From positions 123,020 to 187,019 of the forward strand of contig DDET01000019.1 in assembly GCA_002336915.1 (NCBI GenBank): a DNA stretch of 64,000 bases, in the 5' to 3' direction. Under the pieces are notes generated by a model. It saw only the letters and a program-made list of their open reading frames with translations. It did no database searches and was not told where the DNA came from. A program made the translations under genes and the position numbers. Below, piece by piece: positions 44,338 to 53,951 of this stretch (within the stretch, counting starts at the first letter, position 1; every line of letters starts with the position of its first letter). Source of the DNA: Bacteroidetes bacterium UBA1947 (GTDB taxonomy: Bacteria > Bacteroidota > Bacteroidia > Chitinophagales > Chitinophagaceae).

Positions 44338-45354
44338 GTGAAAATACTTTTTGCTATCCAGGGCACAGGTAACGGCCACCTGAGCCGCGCCCGCGACATC
44401 TACCCCGAACTTGCGAAATACGGAGATGTTGATGTACTCATCAGCGGCATACAGGCCGACGTATCATTCCCCTACCCCGTGAAATACAAATTCTATGGCC
44501 TTAGCTTCATCTTCGGCAATAAAGGAGGCGTAGAAATAGGCCAAACCATTAAAAGGCTGAACCTGGTACGCCTGATCAACGATATCAGGAAATTACCTGT
44601 TGAAGATTATGACCTGATTATAAATGATTTTGAACCCGTAGCATCGTGGGCCTGCAAAATGAAACGCGTCCCATGCATCGCCCTCAGCCATCAAAGCGCT
44701 GTGATAGATAAGAATGCTCCCAAGCCGAGGGAACACGATTGGTTTGGCGAACTGGTACTTAACCATTACGCACCCCATACGGCGGCATACGGTTTTCACT
44801 TTGCCTCTTACTCATCTAATATCTATACACCTGTTATCCGAAAGCAAGTACGCGACATAATACCGACAGACGAAGGACATTATACCGTATATCTCCCAGC
44901 CTACGATGATAAAACACTGGTGGAGCACCTGTCGAAATTTGACTTTGTACAGTGGCAGGTATTTTCGAAACACAATAAGGAAGCCTTTGACTTTAAGAAC
45001 GTGTCCATCCGGCCTATAGAGAATGATGCCTTTATAAAAAGTATGGCAAGCAGCACAGGGGTCCTTTGCGGTGCGGGCTTTGAAGGACCGGCAGAAGCCC
45101 TGTTCCTGGGCAAGAAAGTACTTGCGATACCAATGGTAGGCCAGTATGAGCAGCATTGCAACGCAGCAGGGCTTGAGTCAATGGGGGTACCGATAATAAA
45201 GCAGTTGAGCAAAAAGTATTACGACAGCATATACCGCTGGCTGAAATCGGAAGAAAGAGTAAAAGTGAACTTCCCGGACAATACAGCAATGGTAGTGCAA
45301 CAATTGATGCAGGAACAAGTAGGGCTGAAAAGCATGCAGCCGGCTTACAGCTAA
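44338..45354 (+). CDS. Glycosyltransferase of the MJ1255/VC2487 type (GT28-like C-terminal domain)
   Basis: A 338-residue GT-B-type protein that starts at a GTG codon 11 bases after the metallophosphatase gene. The N-terminal motif ILFAIQGTGNGHLSRARDI carries the glycine-rich start, and the conserved acidic DLIINDFEPVASWA follows. The C-terminal nucleotide-sugar domain is in VLCGAGFEGPAEALFLGKKV and IPMVGQYEQHCNAAG, as in MurG-related enzymes. Donor and acceptor are unknown. The close coupling with an LpxH-like phosphatase points to envelope lipid or glycolipid work. Confidence 0.85.
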   Translation: MKILFAIQGTGNGHLSRARDIYPELAKYGDVDVLISGIQADVSFPYPVKYKFYGLSFIFGNKGGVEIGQTIKRLNLVRLINDIRKLPVEDYDLIINDFEPVASWACKMKRVPCIALSHQSAVIDKNAPKPREHDWFGELVLNHYAPHTAAYGFHFASYSSNIYTPVIRKQVRDIIPTDEGHYTVYLPAYDDKTLVEHLSKFDFVQWQVFSKHNKEAFDFKNVSIRPIENDAFIKSMASSTGVLCGAGFEGPAEALFLGKKVLAIPMVGQYEQHCNAAGLESMGVPIIKQLSKKYYDSIYRWLKSEERVKVNFPDNTAMVVQQLMQEQVGLKSMQPAYS

Positions 45355-45357
45355 AAG

Positions 45358-45885
45358 CTATTGGTTCTGTTTCATTATATCCTGCCGTATTATTTCAGCA
45401 AGATCATACTCTACACTTTTGCTTACCAGCTCCGTGATACGGCCAACTTCTACACCGTCTCTCAATAATATGACCGTAGGCACCTTCGAGATATTATACC
45501 GTTCTTTTTCATCACCGCCGGCTTCTTTGTCGCGATCCACCCCATACATAGTTACCCTTGTGAAGGGGAAAAACACCTTATCGAGCACGTAATATAGCTT
45601 TGGTATCAGGTTATGTGAATCATCGCACCAGGTTCCCATTACCACCACCATTTTGTATTTGGCCAGATTATCTCCAATTACACGCATATCGTGGTAATCG
45701 GGTTTATAATCCACCAGACTCTGCTTGAACCATTTGAATTTTGGCTCCTGCCTCAGGTCATCAAAGGTGACAGGGCCTTTAAATATTAGTTGCCCGGTGT
45801 TGTCATCAATGGAAACACGGTAAGTTTTTTGAGCGGACACCTGCATACCCATTATCGTTAATATCAATACCAGTAAATGTTTCAT
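45358..45885 (-). CDS. Exported thioredoxin-like protein with CxxS site
   Basis: A 175-residue protein. A signal peptide (MKHLLVLILTIMGMQVSAQ) is followed by a thioredoxin fold: the active-site strand VVVMGTWCDDSHNLIPKLYY and the cis-Pro segment NISKVPTVILLRDGVEVGRI. The second cysteine of CxxC is replaced by Ser (WCDDS), so a mixed disulfide could form but not be resolved internally, typical of monothiol or isomerase-like members. The start at 45885 leaves one base after the merR stop; a longer start inside merR would spoil the signal peptide. Co-transcribed with the merR-type gene. Confidence 0.85.
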   Translation of the reverse strand: MKHLLVLILTIMGMQVSAQKTYRVSIDDNTGQLIFKGPVTFDDLRQEPKFKWFKQSLVDYKPDYHDMRVIGDNLAKYKMVVVMGTWCDDSHNLIPKLYYVLDKVFFPFTRVTMYGVDRDKEAGGDEKERYNISKVPTVILLRDGVEVGRITELVSKSVEYDLAEIIRQDIMKQNQ

Positions 45886-45886
45886 T

Positions 45887-46474
45887 TTATGCCAGCTGGT
45901 TCTTAATGGTAACAAGGCGGTTGCGTAGTTGCAGTAAAGATTGTCGCAGGTCCAGCGACTGGCCGGTCATTTTCTTCTGTTCCTTCAGTTTTGCCTTTGC
46001 ACCGCTGATGGTGAAGCCGCGCTCTTTTACCAGGTGATAGATAGTACGTATCTCCCTTATTTGCGCAGGGGTATAAAGCCTGTCGCCCTTTTTGGTAGTG
46101 CGCACCTTCATGGCAAATTCATTTGTCCAGAAGCGTATATGAGATGTTTTTACGTCGAATACCTTGGCTACCTCGCCTATAGAGTAGTATTGTTTATCGC
46201 CTTTGAAGCCCTCAAGAATATCTTTGCCTTTTTTATTGACGGGGGCTATGTACATTTCTTCGGCCGGCTCCTCTGCCTGCACAATTTCTTCTGCCGGCTG
46301 TGCTTCTGCCACAGGGGTGTCTACAGCGGTTTCCTCTTTAGCAGTTTTTTTCTTCCTTACTTTGGGCTTTTCTTCTTCTGTTTTTTCCTTTTTTGCGGCA
46401 CGGCTTCTACCTACGGCATTTATTTCCTCAGGTATCATTTCTTCGCCAAACAGGGTAAGAATCGTTTTACTCAT
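45887..46474 (-). CDS. MerR family transcriptional regulator
   Basis: A 195-residue regulator. An N-terminal Lys/Glu/Ala-rich, probably disordered arm of about 75 residues (AKKEKTEEEKPKVRKKKTAK) precedes the MerR winged helix: YYSIGEVAKVFDVKTSHIRF with the following WTNEF, the wing RTTKKGDRLYTPAQIREIRT, and the helix GFTISGAKAKLKEQ. A short C-terminal coiled coil would dimerise it; no metal-binding cysteines are present. I start at MIPEEINAVGRSR because TTATTTTG, close to the -7 consensus, lies five bases upstream; a start 12 codons earlier would run through that box. Confidence 0.88.
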   Translation of the reverse strand: MSKTILTLFGEEMIPEEINAVGRSRAAKKEKTEEEKPKVRKKKTAKEETAVDTPVAEAQPAEEIVQAEEPAEEMYIAPVNKKGKDILEGFKGDKQYYSIGEVAKVFDVKTSHIRFWTNEFAMKVRTTKKGDRLYTPAQIREIRTIYHLVKERGFTISGAKAKLKEQKKMTGQSLDLRQSLLQLRNRLVTIKNQLA

Positions 46475-46479
46475 CACCA

Positions 46480-46487
46480 CAAAATAA
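46480..46487 (-). promoter_or_regulatory. Near-consensus -7 box TTATTTTG of the merR gene
   Basis: One mismatch from TAnnTTTG, five bases before the ATG. The same TTATTTTG variant precedes the kynurenine monooxygenase and folA genes. Confidence 0.4.
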
Positions 46488-46518
46488 CGAAAGTTTAATA
46501 ATGAAAGCAACGGGTTTA

Positions 46519-48798
46519 TTAGAAAGGATAACCTATAGCAAGATTGAATATAAGGTTTTCACCGCGCCATTTGCCGTCCCCGAAATTGATCTTGTTAAAC
46601 ACCCATCTTTCACCGTCAGGCAGCCATGGTTTCCGTATAGGCATACCGAGGTCTAAGCGCAGCAATAGTATCTTAAAATCAAGGCGCAGGCCTATGCCCA
46701 CATCTGCAGCCAACTCCTTATAGGATTCCGATGTGAACTTTCCGCCGGGGAAGGCGGGGTTATCGCGCAGCAGCCATATGTTGCCTGCATCCACAAAGGC
46801 GCCTGCATTTAAGAAATTATAGATCTTTATTCTCAGCTCCGAGTTGCCCTCCACCTTCATATCACCCAGGGTTTCTATGTAGTTGTTGGTGCCATACAGG
46901 TATTTTTCGTTAAAGGTACCCGGCCCCACCAGTCGCGACCTGAAGCCTCGAAGGCTGCTGTTACCGCCACTAAAGAACTGTTTTACGTTCGGTAGCGCAG
47001 CCGAGTTGCCATATGGATAACCGAAGCCAATTAACAGCCTGTTCGCAAACACAAAACCCGGGAAGAAGTTGAAATAATGCCTTGCATCCACTTGCATCTT
47101 TACGTACTGTGCGTAAGTGCTGCCAAATAATGTTTTAGGGTTGTCAGTATAATCAGCCTTTTCGGCCAATCCAAGGATATTACCAGAAAGATCGATCAAG
47201 CCGTTGAAATAAAGGTTATTCCTTCGGGAAGAGCCTGCCTGGGAGTTATATGTATACTCATAGGTGGGACCTATAATAATGCCGTTAAAGATCAGGTTGC
47301 CATAGTACAAGTTTAGGTTTTCCCTGCCAAGGGTATCGGTATGGACATATGTAAAATTGATGGGGAACAGCTGGTGGTCTTTACGTACGTCTTCTTTCCA
47401 ATTATACCCGTAAGAGACCTTGTAGGAATTTATACGCAACAGGTCGGACTGCGACTCAAAATTATAACTGCCCTTTATAATAGTACGGGGTATATAATAG
47501 CTTGAGCCTTTGATGTCAAGAAACGGGACGAGGAAACGAGGTATACTCAGGTTAACCTCCGCACCTGTATGATATATATTAGGCCTTTTCGTGTCTCCCG
47601 CATATTGTGTTTCGAAGCCGCCGTTTACTTTAAAAACCAGTTCTTCCGCACCATGAAAAGCGTTTCGGTTCTTCCAACTGATGCTGGCGTTAGAACCATA
47701 TCGGCTATCATTTTGCGTTAGGCCGCCTATCTGGAATTGTAATGATTTACGCGGGAAGGGCGTAAGGTAGTAGTACACATCAAGCGTGGAATCATTCAAT
47801 GGGTCAAAACGGTTCTTTACAAACTTGAAGGTATTGAGGCTTACGAGCCGGTTGAGCGATGTATTCTGGTCTCTTTTATTGTATTCCTCTCCCGAGCTGA
47901 ACTGCATAGCCTGTGAAAAAACATAGGGCTTAAATGTCTTTTTAGGGTCGACTACGTAGTAACCTTTGTAAAGCACCGCGTTCTCTTTGCTGGTGTCTTC
48001 CGCTTTACCGCGCAATTTAAAATTCGGATAGATGTATACTTTGCCAATGTCGTAAATGTTAAACGCCTGGTATGGGATACCCTCTTCTTTAACCGTCACG
48101 TATAGCCTCACTTTATGGTCGCCAATGGCCGTATCAGCCTTGATCAACAGGTAGTCGGGGGTGAAGAAGTAATAACCTCTTTCTTTAAGGGCACGATCTA
48201 TCCTTTCCCGCTCCGCTTTGATCAGGTCCAGGTTATAGGGCTGTCCCACCTTTAACAAGGTTTTCTCTTGTGTTAAGGCAATGTCTGTTGATACCAGGGA
48301 GGAATCGGTGGGAAAAATAGTGGTATCGATGAGGTATTGAGGACCGGTTATTACATCAAAGATGGCTGTAGTTTTTCTCTTCTTAGTCGTTTCGGCATGA
48401 CCGGTAACTGTAGGAAAAAAGAAACCCTTGTTCTCCAGTACATTGGCCAGGATCAACTTATTCTTTTCAAGATCAAAAGTGCTGCCAAGCACTGGAGGTT
48501 CACCAACCTTGTTACGCAACCAGGTACGGAGACCCTTCTTCTTTTTGGGTTCACCCGCGATATTATAGAGTGTTAGCTTCAGCCGTACACCAAGTACCTC
48601 CGTATTATGGCGGGGCCGCACTGCGCCGTTAAGATCGCCGCGCAGTACTTTGCGTTGCTTACTGGTTACCTCCTTGTCGTTTATGTGCACCTTACTGCCT
48701 ATAAATAAAGAATCACCTGCAGGCAAATGTTTCGTATTGCTGCATGCAGACAAGAACAAGCTTGCTATAACAAATAGGTATGTGGCCTTTATGCTCAT
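46519..48798 (-). CDS. tamL: TamL: BamA/TamA family outer-membrane lipoprotein
   Basis: A 759-residue Omp85-family protein. It opens with a lipoprotein signal, MSIKATYLFVIASLFLSAC, which is the mark of the Bacteroidota TamL variant as opposed to proteobacterial TamA. POTRA-like domains fill about residues 30-400 (LPAGDSLFIGSKVHINDKEV, ERERIDRALKERGYYFFTPD) and the 16-strand barrel the remainder, with the lid-lock-like VKQFFSGGNSSLRGFRSRLV (VRGF type) near residue 620 and a terminal aromatic, YPF. It overlaps tamB by four bases; the two form the translocation and assembly module for outer-membrane or surface components. Confidence 0.92.
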   Translation of the reverse strand: MSIKATYLFVIASLFLSACSNTKHLPAGDSLFIGSKVHINDKEVTSKQRKVLRGDLNGAVRPRHNTEVLGVRLKLTLYNIAGEPKKKKGLRTWLRNKVGEPPVLGSTFDLEKNKLILANVLENKGFFFPTVTGHAETTKKRKTTAIFDVITGPQYLIDTTIFPTDSSLVSTDIALTQEKTLLKVGQPYNLDLIKAERERIDRALKERGYYFFTPDYLLIKADTAIGDHKVRLYVTVKEEGIPYQAFNIYDIGKVYIYPNFKLRGKAEDTSKENAVLYKGYYVVDPKKTFKPYVFSQAMQFSSGEEYNKRDQNTSLNRLVSLNTFKFVKNRFDPLNDSTLDVYYYLTPFPRKSLQFQIGGLTQNDSRYGSNASISWKNRNAFHGAEELVFKVNGGFETQYAGDTKRPNIYHTGAEVNLSIPRFLVPFLDIKGSSYYIPRTIIKGSYNFESQSDLLRINSYKVSYGYNWKEDVRKDHQLFPINFTYVHTDTLGRENLNLYYGNLIFNGIIIGPTYEYTYNSQAGSSRRNNLYFNGLIDLSGNILGLAEKADYTDNPKTLFGSTYAQYVKMQVDARHYFNFFPGFVFANRLLIGFGYPYGNSAALPNVKQFFSGGNSSLRGFRSRLVGPGTFNEKYLYGTNNYIETLGDMKVEGNSELRIKIYNFLNAGAFVDAGNIWLLRDNPAFPGGKFTSESYKELAADVGIGLRLDFKILLLRLDLGMPIRKPWLPDGERWVFNKINFGDGKWRGENLIFNLAIGYPF

Positions 48799-51700
48799 TT
48801 CTTGGTACTGTCTGCAGTTGTTACAGCCTCTTGCTTTCTAAGCCTCTTCCGCTTAAAAACATTTTTGAACTTATTATAGTCAAGGCTCACGATAAAATTC
48901 AGCCCTGTTTCAGTAACATATCCCTCCAGCACGCCCTCATCCTGGTTTGTTCTATATGCCCGAATCGTATAACGCCCGTCCGAGCTAAGATTATAGTCTG
49001 CGGCAAGGTTACCGGGAATGTAATTGGAGCTTTGACTATTGTTGGCGGTCTGCGGGCCATCGAGTTCAAAGTTGTTACCTATGGTGATCTTCAATCTATC
49101 GTTCAGTAAACGTTTTGATGCGGCTACATTCAGGTCCGTACGTTCCCTCCGGTCACCTGTGGTATAGTCTTCGGATGAGGCAAGATCAACTGCGAGGTCT
49201 ATTCCTTTTATCAGGCCACCCGCAAATTTGTTCAGCTGCTCGCCCACAAAACGGCTCACACTTTGCTTGGCGATAAAACCCGCGTTGGTAGAGGTACCTG
49301 AAGAAAAAGGATCTTCTGTTACGAAACGGCCAAGTATCAACAGGGCAAACACCTGCTTATTTAGTTCAGATGTATCAGTTCGTATCTGGTTCAGTTTCGA
49401 TTGCACAAGGTCTATTTGCTCAGAGCTGAGGCGGTAGACTTTGCCTTCTGGCAGTACCACGTTAAAGGTGATATCGGGCTTTAGTATATTACCTTTTAGC
49501 CTTAACAATACCTGGAAAGGAAGGCGTTCCTTATAATAATTTAATTGAGAAGGGTCAGGCACCTGTTTTTCTACAAGGTCATAGGGCGCTACATTTGCAT
49601 TGTACACGGCCGTGATATCCATTTGTGCATCAAGTGGTTCCCCTGCCAGGGTTATGATACTTCCCTTCTGTATTTCAAACCTGCGCTTGATAAAATTATA
49701 ACTGAACTGGTAAGCACCCTCATTCAATTCATAGGTACCTGTTACGGAAAGATTGCCCGCAGGGTCCACAGATGTATTTAGGGCTGCAGTACCGCGCACT
49801 TTCAAAAAGTCTCCCGAGGACTGGTCAATGATAATGCTGAATTCCGCATCTTTGTCCACCGTCGTGTTTACATTGATACTGGAGCCCGGCGACAGACCGG
49901 TACGCTTAATAGAATCTTTTGAAAATGGTTGCAGCACATAGTGACGCGCGGTATCCGACATGTTAACGAACGCTACGATACCTTGTGTATTTTGTACACT
50001 TGGGTCTTTCTCAGGTATGGTCACTGTAAATGAAGTGCCTTTGAGAATATTAAGCGTACCATCCACATCAGGCTTCGAGGGTGTACCATTTATATCGAGG
50101 TTGGCGGTTACATAAAGATCGCCATAGAAAAGCTTATTGTCTGCACTGGTGGAGTGCAGTGCCTTCCAGTTATTGGCCTTCACTTTCATAGCCATACTTA
50201 TGTCGCGGTAGTTTTTGGTGATGATCTTACCGTCCAATACCGCTTTATTGCCCGCACTATCCAGTATTTTAAAATTAGTGAAGTTGGGGCCCGTTTCTGT
50301 GAATACGATCTTCTCATTAGGCAGGCTGTAAAAGGCATTCAGCATACTCACTGTCGTAGACAATTGATCAGTATGCAATTCACCTAATACAATAGGCGCA
50401 TCCATCATACCTTTTATCTGCAACTGCCCACGCAGGAAGCCGGAACTATTCTTTATCTGGTGACCGGTCAAGCCCTCCATGCTTTGCAGGTTCAGCGCCT
50501 TCAAAGCAAGCTGAAAGTCGAAGCTATTGTTATTTACAGGCTTGGTGTAATACATCCCGGTTATTGCGATATCATTACCACGTCCGTCAATATTTATTTT
50601 GGCATCAATGGCATTCTCGGTTTTATTATTTACATCTACCTTCAGGTTGCCGACTGTGTCGCCAAGGACTGACAGATTTTCAATCTGTAAGGTACTTACT
50701 ATCTGGGGCGAGGGCTTGAACTGCTGTACGGTTATGTTGCCTCCCAATATGCCGTTGGCCAACAGGTTGGTATCCTTGCTTATTATCTCAGTAATATTGG
50801 CAAGCAGGAAATTACTGATATCCACTTTTAGCGGCGCATTCATAGTAGGTGTCTCACTATTCATCTTCAGGTACTGGTTGCTGCTGCTGATGCTAAAGTT
50901 CTGCACATACATACCACCATTTGATAAAGCGATCTTGTTGGGTTGTGCCACTTCCCAGGTAGCGTAGTTGAGCTTCAGGCCCGGCTGCAGTTGTACTATT
51001 TGGGTATCGCCCTGCTGACGTAATGAGCCAGCCAGCGCGAAACGCTCTTTCTTCGCCGAATCGGAAATGCTGATATTAGTATTGAGTCCGTGCGCCTCTA
51101 CATTACCATCCACCTTTGCATACCAGAACTGCATGTTTGATGCACTTATCCTGTCGGCAGTAACATTATAGGTCATGGCCGAGTCTGTGCCGTTTACATG
51201 GGCTTCGCCTTTATTAATTACGGTGCTGCCATAAGTAAGCTGTGGCATCAATATATTCAACACCAAAATGCGCTGGCTAAGTTCGCCGTCAATGTGTACC
51301 GTATCAAAAGATGTGAGCGCCGGTAGAATACCATGCAGTATGGGCCTGTCTCGCACATCTGCAACAAGTTTCAGGTCATAAGTATCAGGAAGCGAGTCTT
51401 TGCTGACCGCTTGTTTCATTGCTGCCAGGCCCTTAGTGGTGTCGCCTCCCATATAGTGCCTGTTAATGTTCTCCTGCACTATATCGCCTACTTTTGTAAG
51501 CGGGGTTTTACCGGTAATATGAGCCTGCAATGCATCGAAGTTCAATATTATATTCTGACCCGTATCTGCGCCCGGTTTTGAAGAAACATACAGGCTGTCC
51601 GTAACATACCTTTTACCATCTGCTACTATTACGGGGTTCTTCCACGTCACTATTCCATTGGGATAGTCCGGGTTCAGTTCCGGGAAATCAATATCTATAG

Positions 51701-53849
51701 TTCCGCTGGTGCGCAACTCTGTCTTGTACAATTTTATAGCCTGGAAGTTGATGCTGTCCATTTGCAATACACCTTTTACAGCGGCATATTTGCCATTCAT
51801 GTCCGCATGTGCATTCAACGATAGTCTGGCATTGGGGTCGTTCGATGTCAATTGTATATCGCCTTGTTTGCCCGCTATCTTGCCATTCAGCTTTATATTA
51901 TTGTAAGTATAGCCTTTAAACCGTGCAGCTTCCACAGCGCCATCGACTGCCGCGCTCATTGTATTAATATCAAAGCCCCTTCCTTTCGCTGTAATGTCTG
52001 CTGTAACCGGTCCCAGCAAGGTGTCTTTCTTAAGTATATGGCCCAGGTTGAGCTGCTGCGTTTTTACGTGCAGGTCGTATTGTTCCCTGCCCTTTCCCGC
52101 CGACATCTTTACATAACCTTGCAGTGCTGCATTGCCGTCTGTGCTCATCACCAGCAATCCAAGGTTATAATCTTTAGCCGTTCCGCTTATTTTACCGGTG
52201 GCTGAAAATCTATCGGGTAAACGGACTTGCGAAAGCGACTTAGCGGGTAAGATGCCTTCAAGATCATTTCTTGAGGACTGCAGCCTTGCTATATTAAGAT
52301 TGTAATTGAGTTTATTGGCATCCGGCAGTCCGTTCAGTTTGCCGGATAGGCTCACCGCTGTATTCCCAAGGCCTGAGAGTACAAATTTGTTGATGTTCAA
52401 TGCATTCATGTAGCCATAGATGGCTGCATCCAGTCTTAGCCTGCCATTACTATTCTTCCGGAACAGGTCCTGTTTTTTGAGCTGTGGTGCAAAGATCAAA
52501 ATATCATGTATGCCCACTATACTGTTCTTAAGGTTCACAGCCAGCATCATCGAGCCCATATTTGTTTTGAGCGCGTCCAGCGATGGGTAAGATACCTGCA
52601 GGTAATCCTGCAACAGGGTGTTGGGTGTTTGCAGGTAAAATCCTTTTAGCAATGCCCCTTTCATATTGTAGGCAAACCGGGTATGCAGTTCATACAGATC
52701 AAGGCCACTTTTTTCCTTTACAGCCAAATGTTTTATGTTACCATTTATGGTATCACCCGTGTACAGGATGTCTTCCGCATCAAGTCCCAGTTTTTGAAGG
52801 TTCAAATGGGCGTAATCTATTCCTGATGCCTGCCTTGGTTCATTTTCATTATCCATGGCAAAGTTTACACCATGCAGCTTTATCTCTTTGGCTACCACAT
52901 GCCAGTTGCTCCGGGGCATGGTATCGGTTATCGCCTTTACTTTCTCCGGCACAATGGAGCGCTTTCCCAGTACGATTTTAACATTGGTCGTGTCCACTTG
53001 CAGCCTGTCTACCTCTATCTTTTGTTTGGCCAGGTCAAAGAGTTTCGCTTTCAACTGCAAATTGCCCAGGTTAAGATCGAACAGCATTTTATTCAGGCTG
53101 TTGCCGTAATGGAACGCGATATTGTCCAGCTTAACATCATCAGCTATTAAACGGAATTGCGATTTTTTAGTGCTGGTATCAGGTTTGGCCGGCAGGTAGG
53201 ACGTGTCTTGTAAAAAAGTGGTTTGCAGGCCTGCTATGCCCAGTTCTTTCAAATGGAACTCCATACTATCCAGGTCCATCTTCTTCATCCGCAGGTTTAG
53301 CTCCTTAAGATCAAGTGCCAGCCGTGTTCCCCCTGTATAGTCATCAAAACGGATGTGGATATCATCAAACACTATCTTCCTGATATCAATAACAAGCGGG
53401 GACGAACTTGTATCCTTTTTAGCTTGAGGTTTTGTTTCCTTTGGCTTATTTCCGGCAAAAGCCGTTATGATGTATGTAAAATTGAAATTGGTATCCGGAG
53501 CATTCCTGTATACATGGGCATGCACCCCCGAAAGATGGATTTGGGTTACGTCCACCTGCTTTTTCAGCAGTTTCAGCATATTTATGTCTATCCTAAGCTC
53601 AGCCGCAGAAAGTAGGGTATCTTTTGCCTGGTCTTTGAAAAGCACATTCTTCAGCACCACCATTTTGGGCAATCCGTAACCTAATTCCCCAACATACACC
53701 TCAGTTTTCAGTTTGTTACGTAAGAATGCTACAGCCTTATTCTTCACGAAATTCTTCCCGGAAGGGGTGTTGAGCCATACCACAGCAAGCACCAGCAGTA
53801 TAAGGACACTACCAAGGATATAACCTATGATTTTCAATACTTTGCGCAT
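48795..53849 (-). CDS. tamB: TamB: translocation/assembly module inner-membrane protein (DUF490)
   Basis: A 1684-residue protein with an N-terminal membrane anchor (KIIGYILGSVLILLVLAVVW) and a very long beta-rich periplasmic part typical of AsmA/TamB bridges, which carry lipid or assist outer-membrane protein insertion. The C-terminal DUF490 domain begins around residue 1200 and contains PFQVLLRLKGNILKPDITFN and ALLILGRFVTEDPFSSGTST. It starts at MRKVLKIIGY; five more codons upstream run into an inverted repeat. Its stop overlaps the start of tamL, a coupled tamB-tamL order. It is about 30% longer than the E. coli protein. Confidence 0.92.
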   Translation of the reverse strand: MRKVLKIIGYILGSVLILLVLAVVWLNTPSGKNFVKNKAVAFLRNKLKTEVYVGELGYGLPKMVVLKNVLFKDQAKDTLLSAAELRIDINMLKLLKKQVDVTQIHLSGVHAHVYRNAPDTNFNFTYIITAFAGNKPKETKPQAKKDTSSSPLVIDIRKIVFDDIHIRFDDYTGGTRLALDLKELNLRMKKMDLDSMEFHLKELGIAGLQTTFLQDTSYLPAKPDTSTKKSQFRLIADDVKLDNIAFHYGNSLNKMLFDLNLGNLQLKAKLFDLAKQKIEVDRLQVDTTNVKIVLGKRSIVPEKVKAITDTMPRSNWHVVAKEIKLHGVNFAMDNENEPRQASGIDYAHLNLQKLGLDAEDILYTGDTINGNIKHLAVKEKSGLDLYELHTRFAYNMKGALLKGFYLQTPNTLLQDYLQVSYPSLDALKTNMGSMMLAVNLKNSIVGIHDILIFAPQLKKQDLFRKNSNGRLRLDAAIYGYMNALNINKFVLSGLGNTAVSLSGKLNGLPDANKLNYNLNIARLQSSRNDLEGILPAKSLSQVRLPDRFSATGKISGTAKDYNLGLLVMSTDGNAALQGYVKMSAGKGREQYDLHVKTQQLNLGHILKKDTLLGPVTADITAKGRGFDINTMSAAVDGAVEAARFKGYTYNNIKLNGKIAGKQGDIQLTSNDPNARLSLNAHADMNGKYAAVKGVLQMDSINFQAIKLYKTELRTSGTIDIDFPELNPDYPNGIVTWKNPVIVADGKRYVTDSLYVSSKPGADTGQNIILNFDALQAHITGKTPLTKVGDIVQENINRHYMGGDTTKGLAAMKQAVSKDSLPDTYDLKLVADVRDRPILHGILPALTSFDTVHIDGELSQRILVLNILMPQLTYGSTVINKGEAHVNGTDSAMTYNVTADRISASNMQFWYAKVDGNVEAHGLNTNISISDSAKKERFALAGSLRQQGDTQIVQLQPGLKLNYATWEVAQPNKIALSNGGMYVQNFSISSSNQYLKMNSETPTMNAPLKVDISNFLLANITEIISKDTNLLANGILGGNITVQQFKPSPQIVSTLQIENLSVLGDTVGNLKVDVNNKTENAIDAKINIDGRGNDIAITGMYYTKPVNNNSFDFQLALKALNLQSMEGLTGHQIKNSSGFLRGQLQIKGMMDAPIVLGELHTDQLSTTVSMLNAFYSLPNEKIVFTETGPNFTNFKILDSAGNKAVLDGKIITKNYRDISMAMKVKANNWKALHSTSADNKLFYGDLYVTANLDINGTPSKPDVDGTLNILKGTSFTVTIPEKDPSVQNTQGIVAFVNMSDTARHYVLQPFSKDSIKRTGLSPGSSINVNTTVDKDAEFSIIIDQSSGDFLKVRGTAALNTSVDPAGNLSVTGTYELNEGAYQFSYNFIKRRFEIQKGSIITLAGEPLDAQMDITAVYNANVAPYDLVEKQVPDPSQLNYYKERLPFQVLLRLKGNILKPDITFNVVLPEGKVYRLSSEQIDLVQSKLNQIRTDTSELNKQVFALLILGRFVTEDPFSSGTSTNAGFIAKQSVSRFVGEQLNKFAGGLIKGIDLAVDLASSEDYTTGDRRERTDLNVAASKRLLNDRLKITIGNNFELDGPQTANNSQSSNYIPGNLAADYNLSSDGRYTIRAYRTNQDEGVLEGYVTETGLNFIVSLDYNKFKNVFKRKRLRKQEAVTTADSTKK

Positions 53850-53858
53850 GCGATTAGT

Positions 53859-53877
53859 GCACAATAAAAAATTGTGC
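53859..53877. promoter_or_regulatory. Inverted repeat upstream of tamB
   Basis: Perfect arms GCACAAT (53859-53865) and ATTGTGC (53871-53877) around AAAAA, ending ten bases before the tamB start. It could be an operator or a 5' hairpin. Confidence 0.5.
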
Positions 53878-53909
53878 CCGATTTGGGGAAATTGGTAAGC
53901 TTAATGAAA

Positions 53910-53931
53910 AAACCTGCCAACAGGCAGGTTT
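53910..53931 (-). terminator. Terminator of the icmF gene
   Basis: Nine-base perfect arms AAACCTGCC (53910-53918) and GGCAGGTTT (53923-53931), followed on the minus strand by a T-run. It separates icmF from tamB. Confidence 0.85.
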
Positions 53932-53951
53932 ATATAAAATTATTTCAACTA

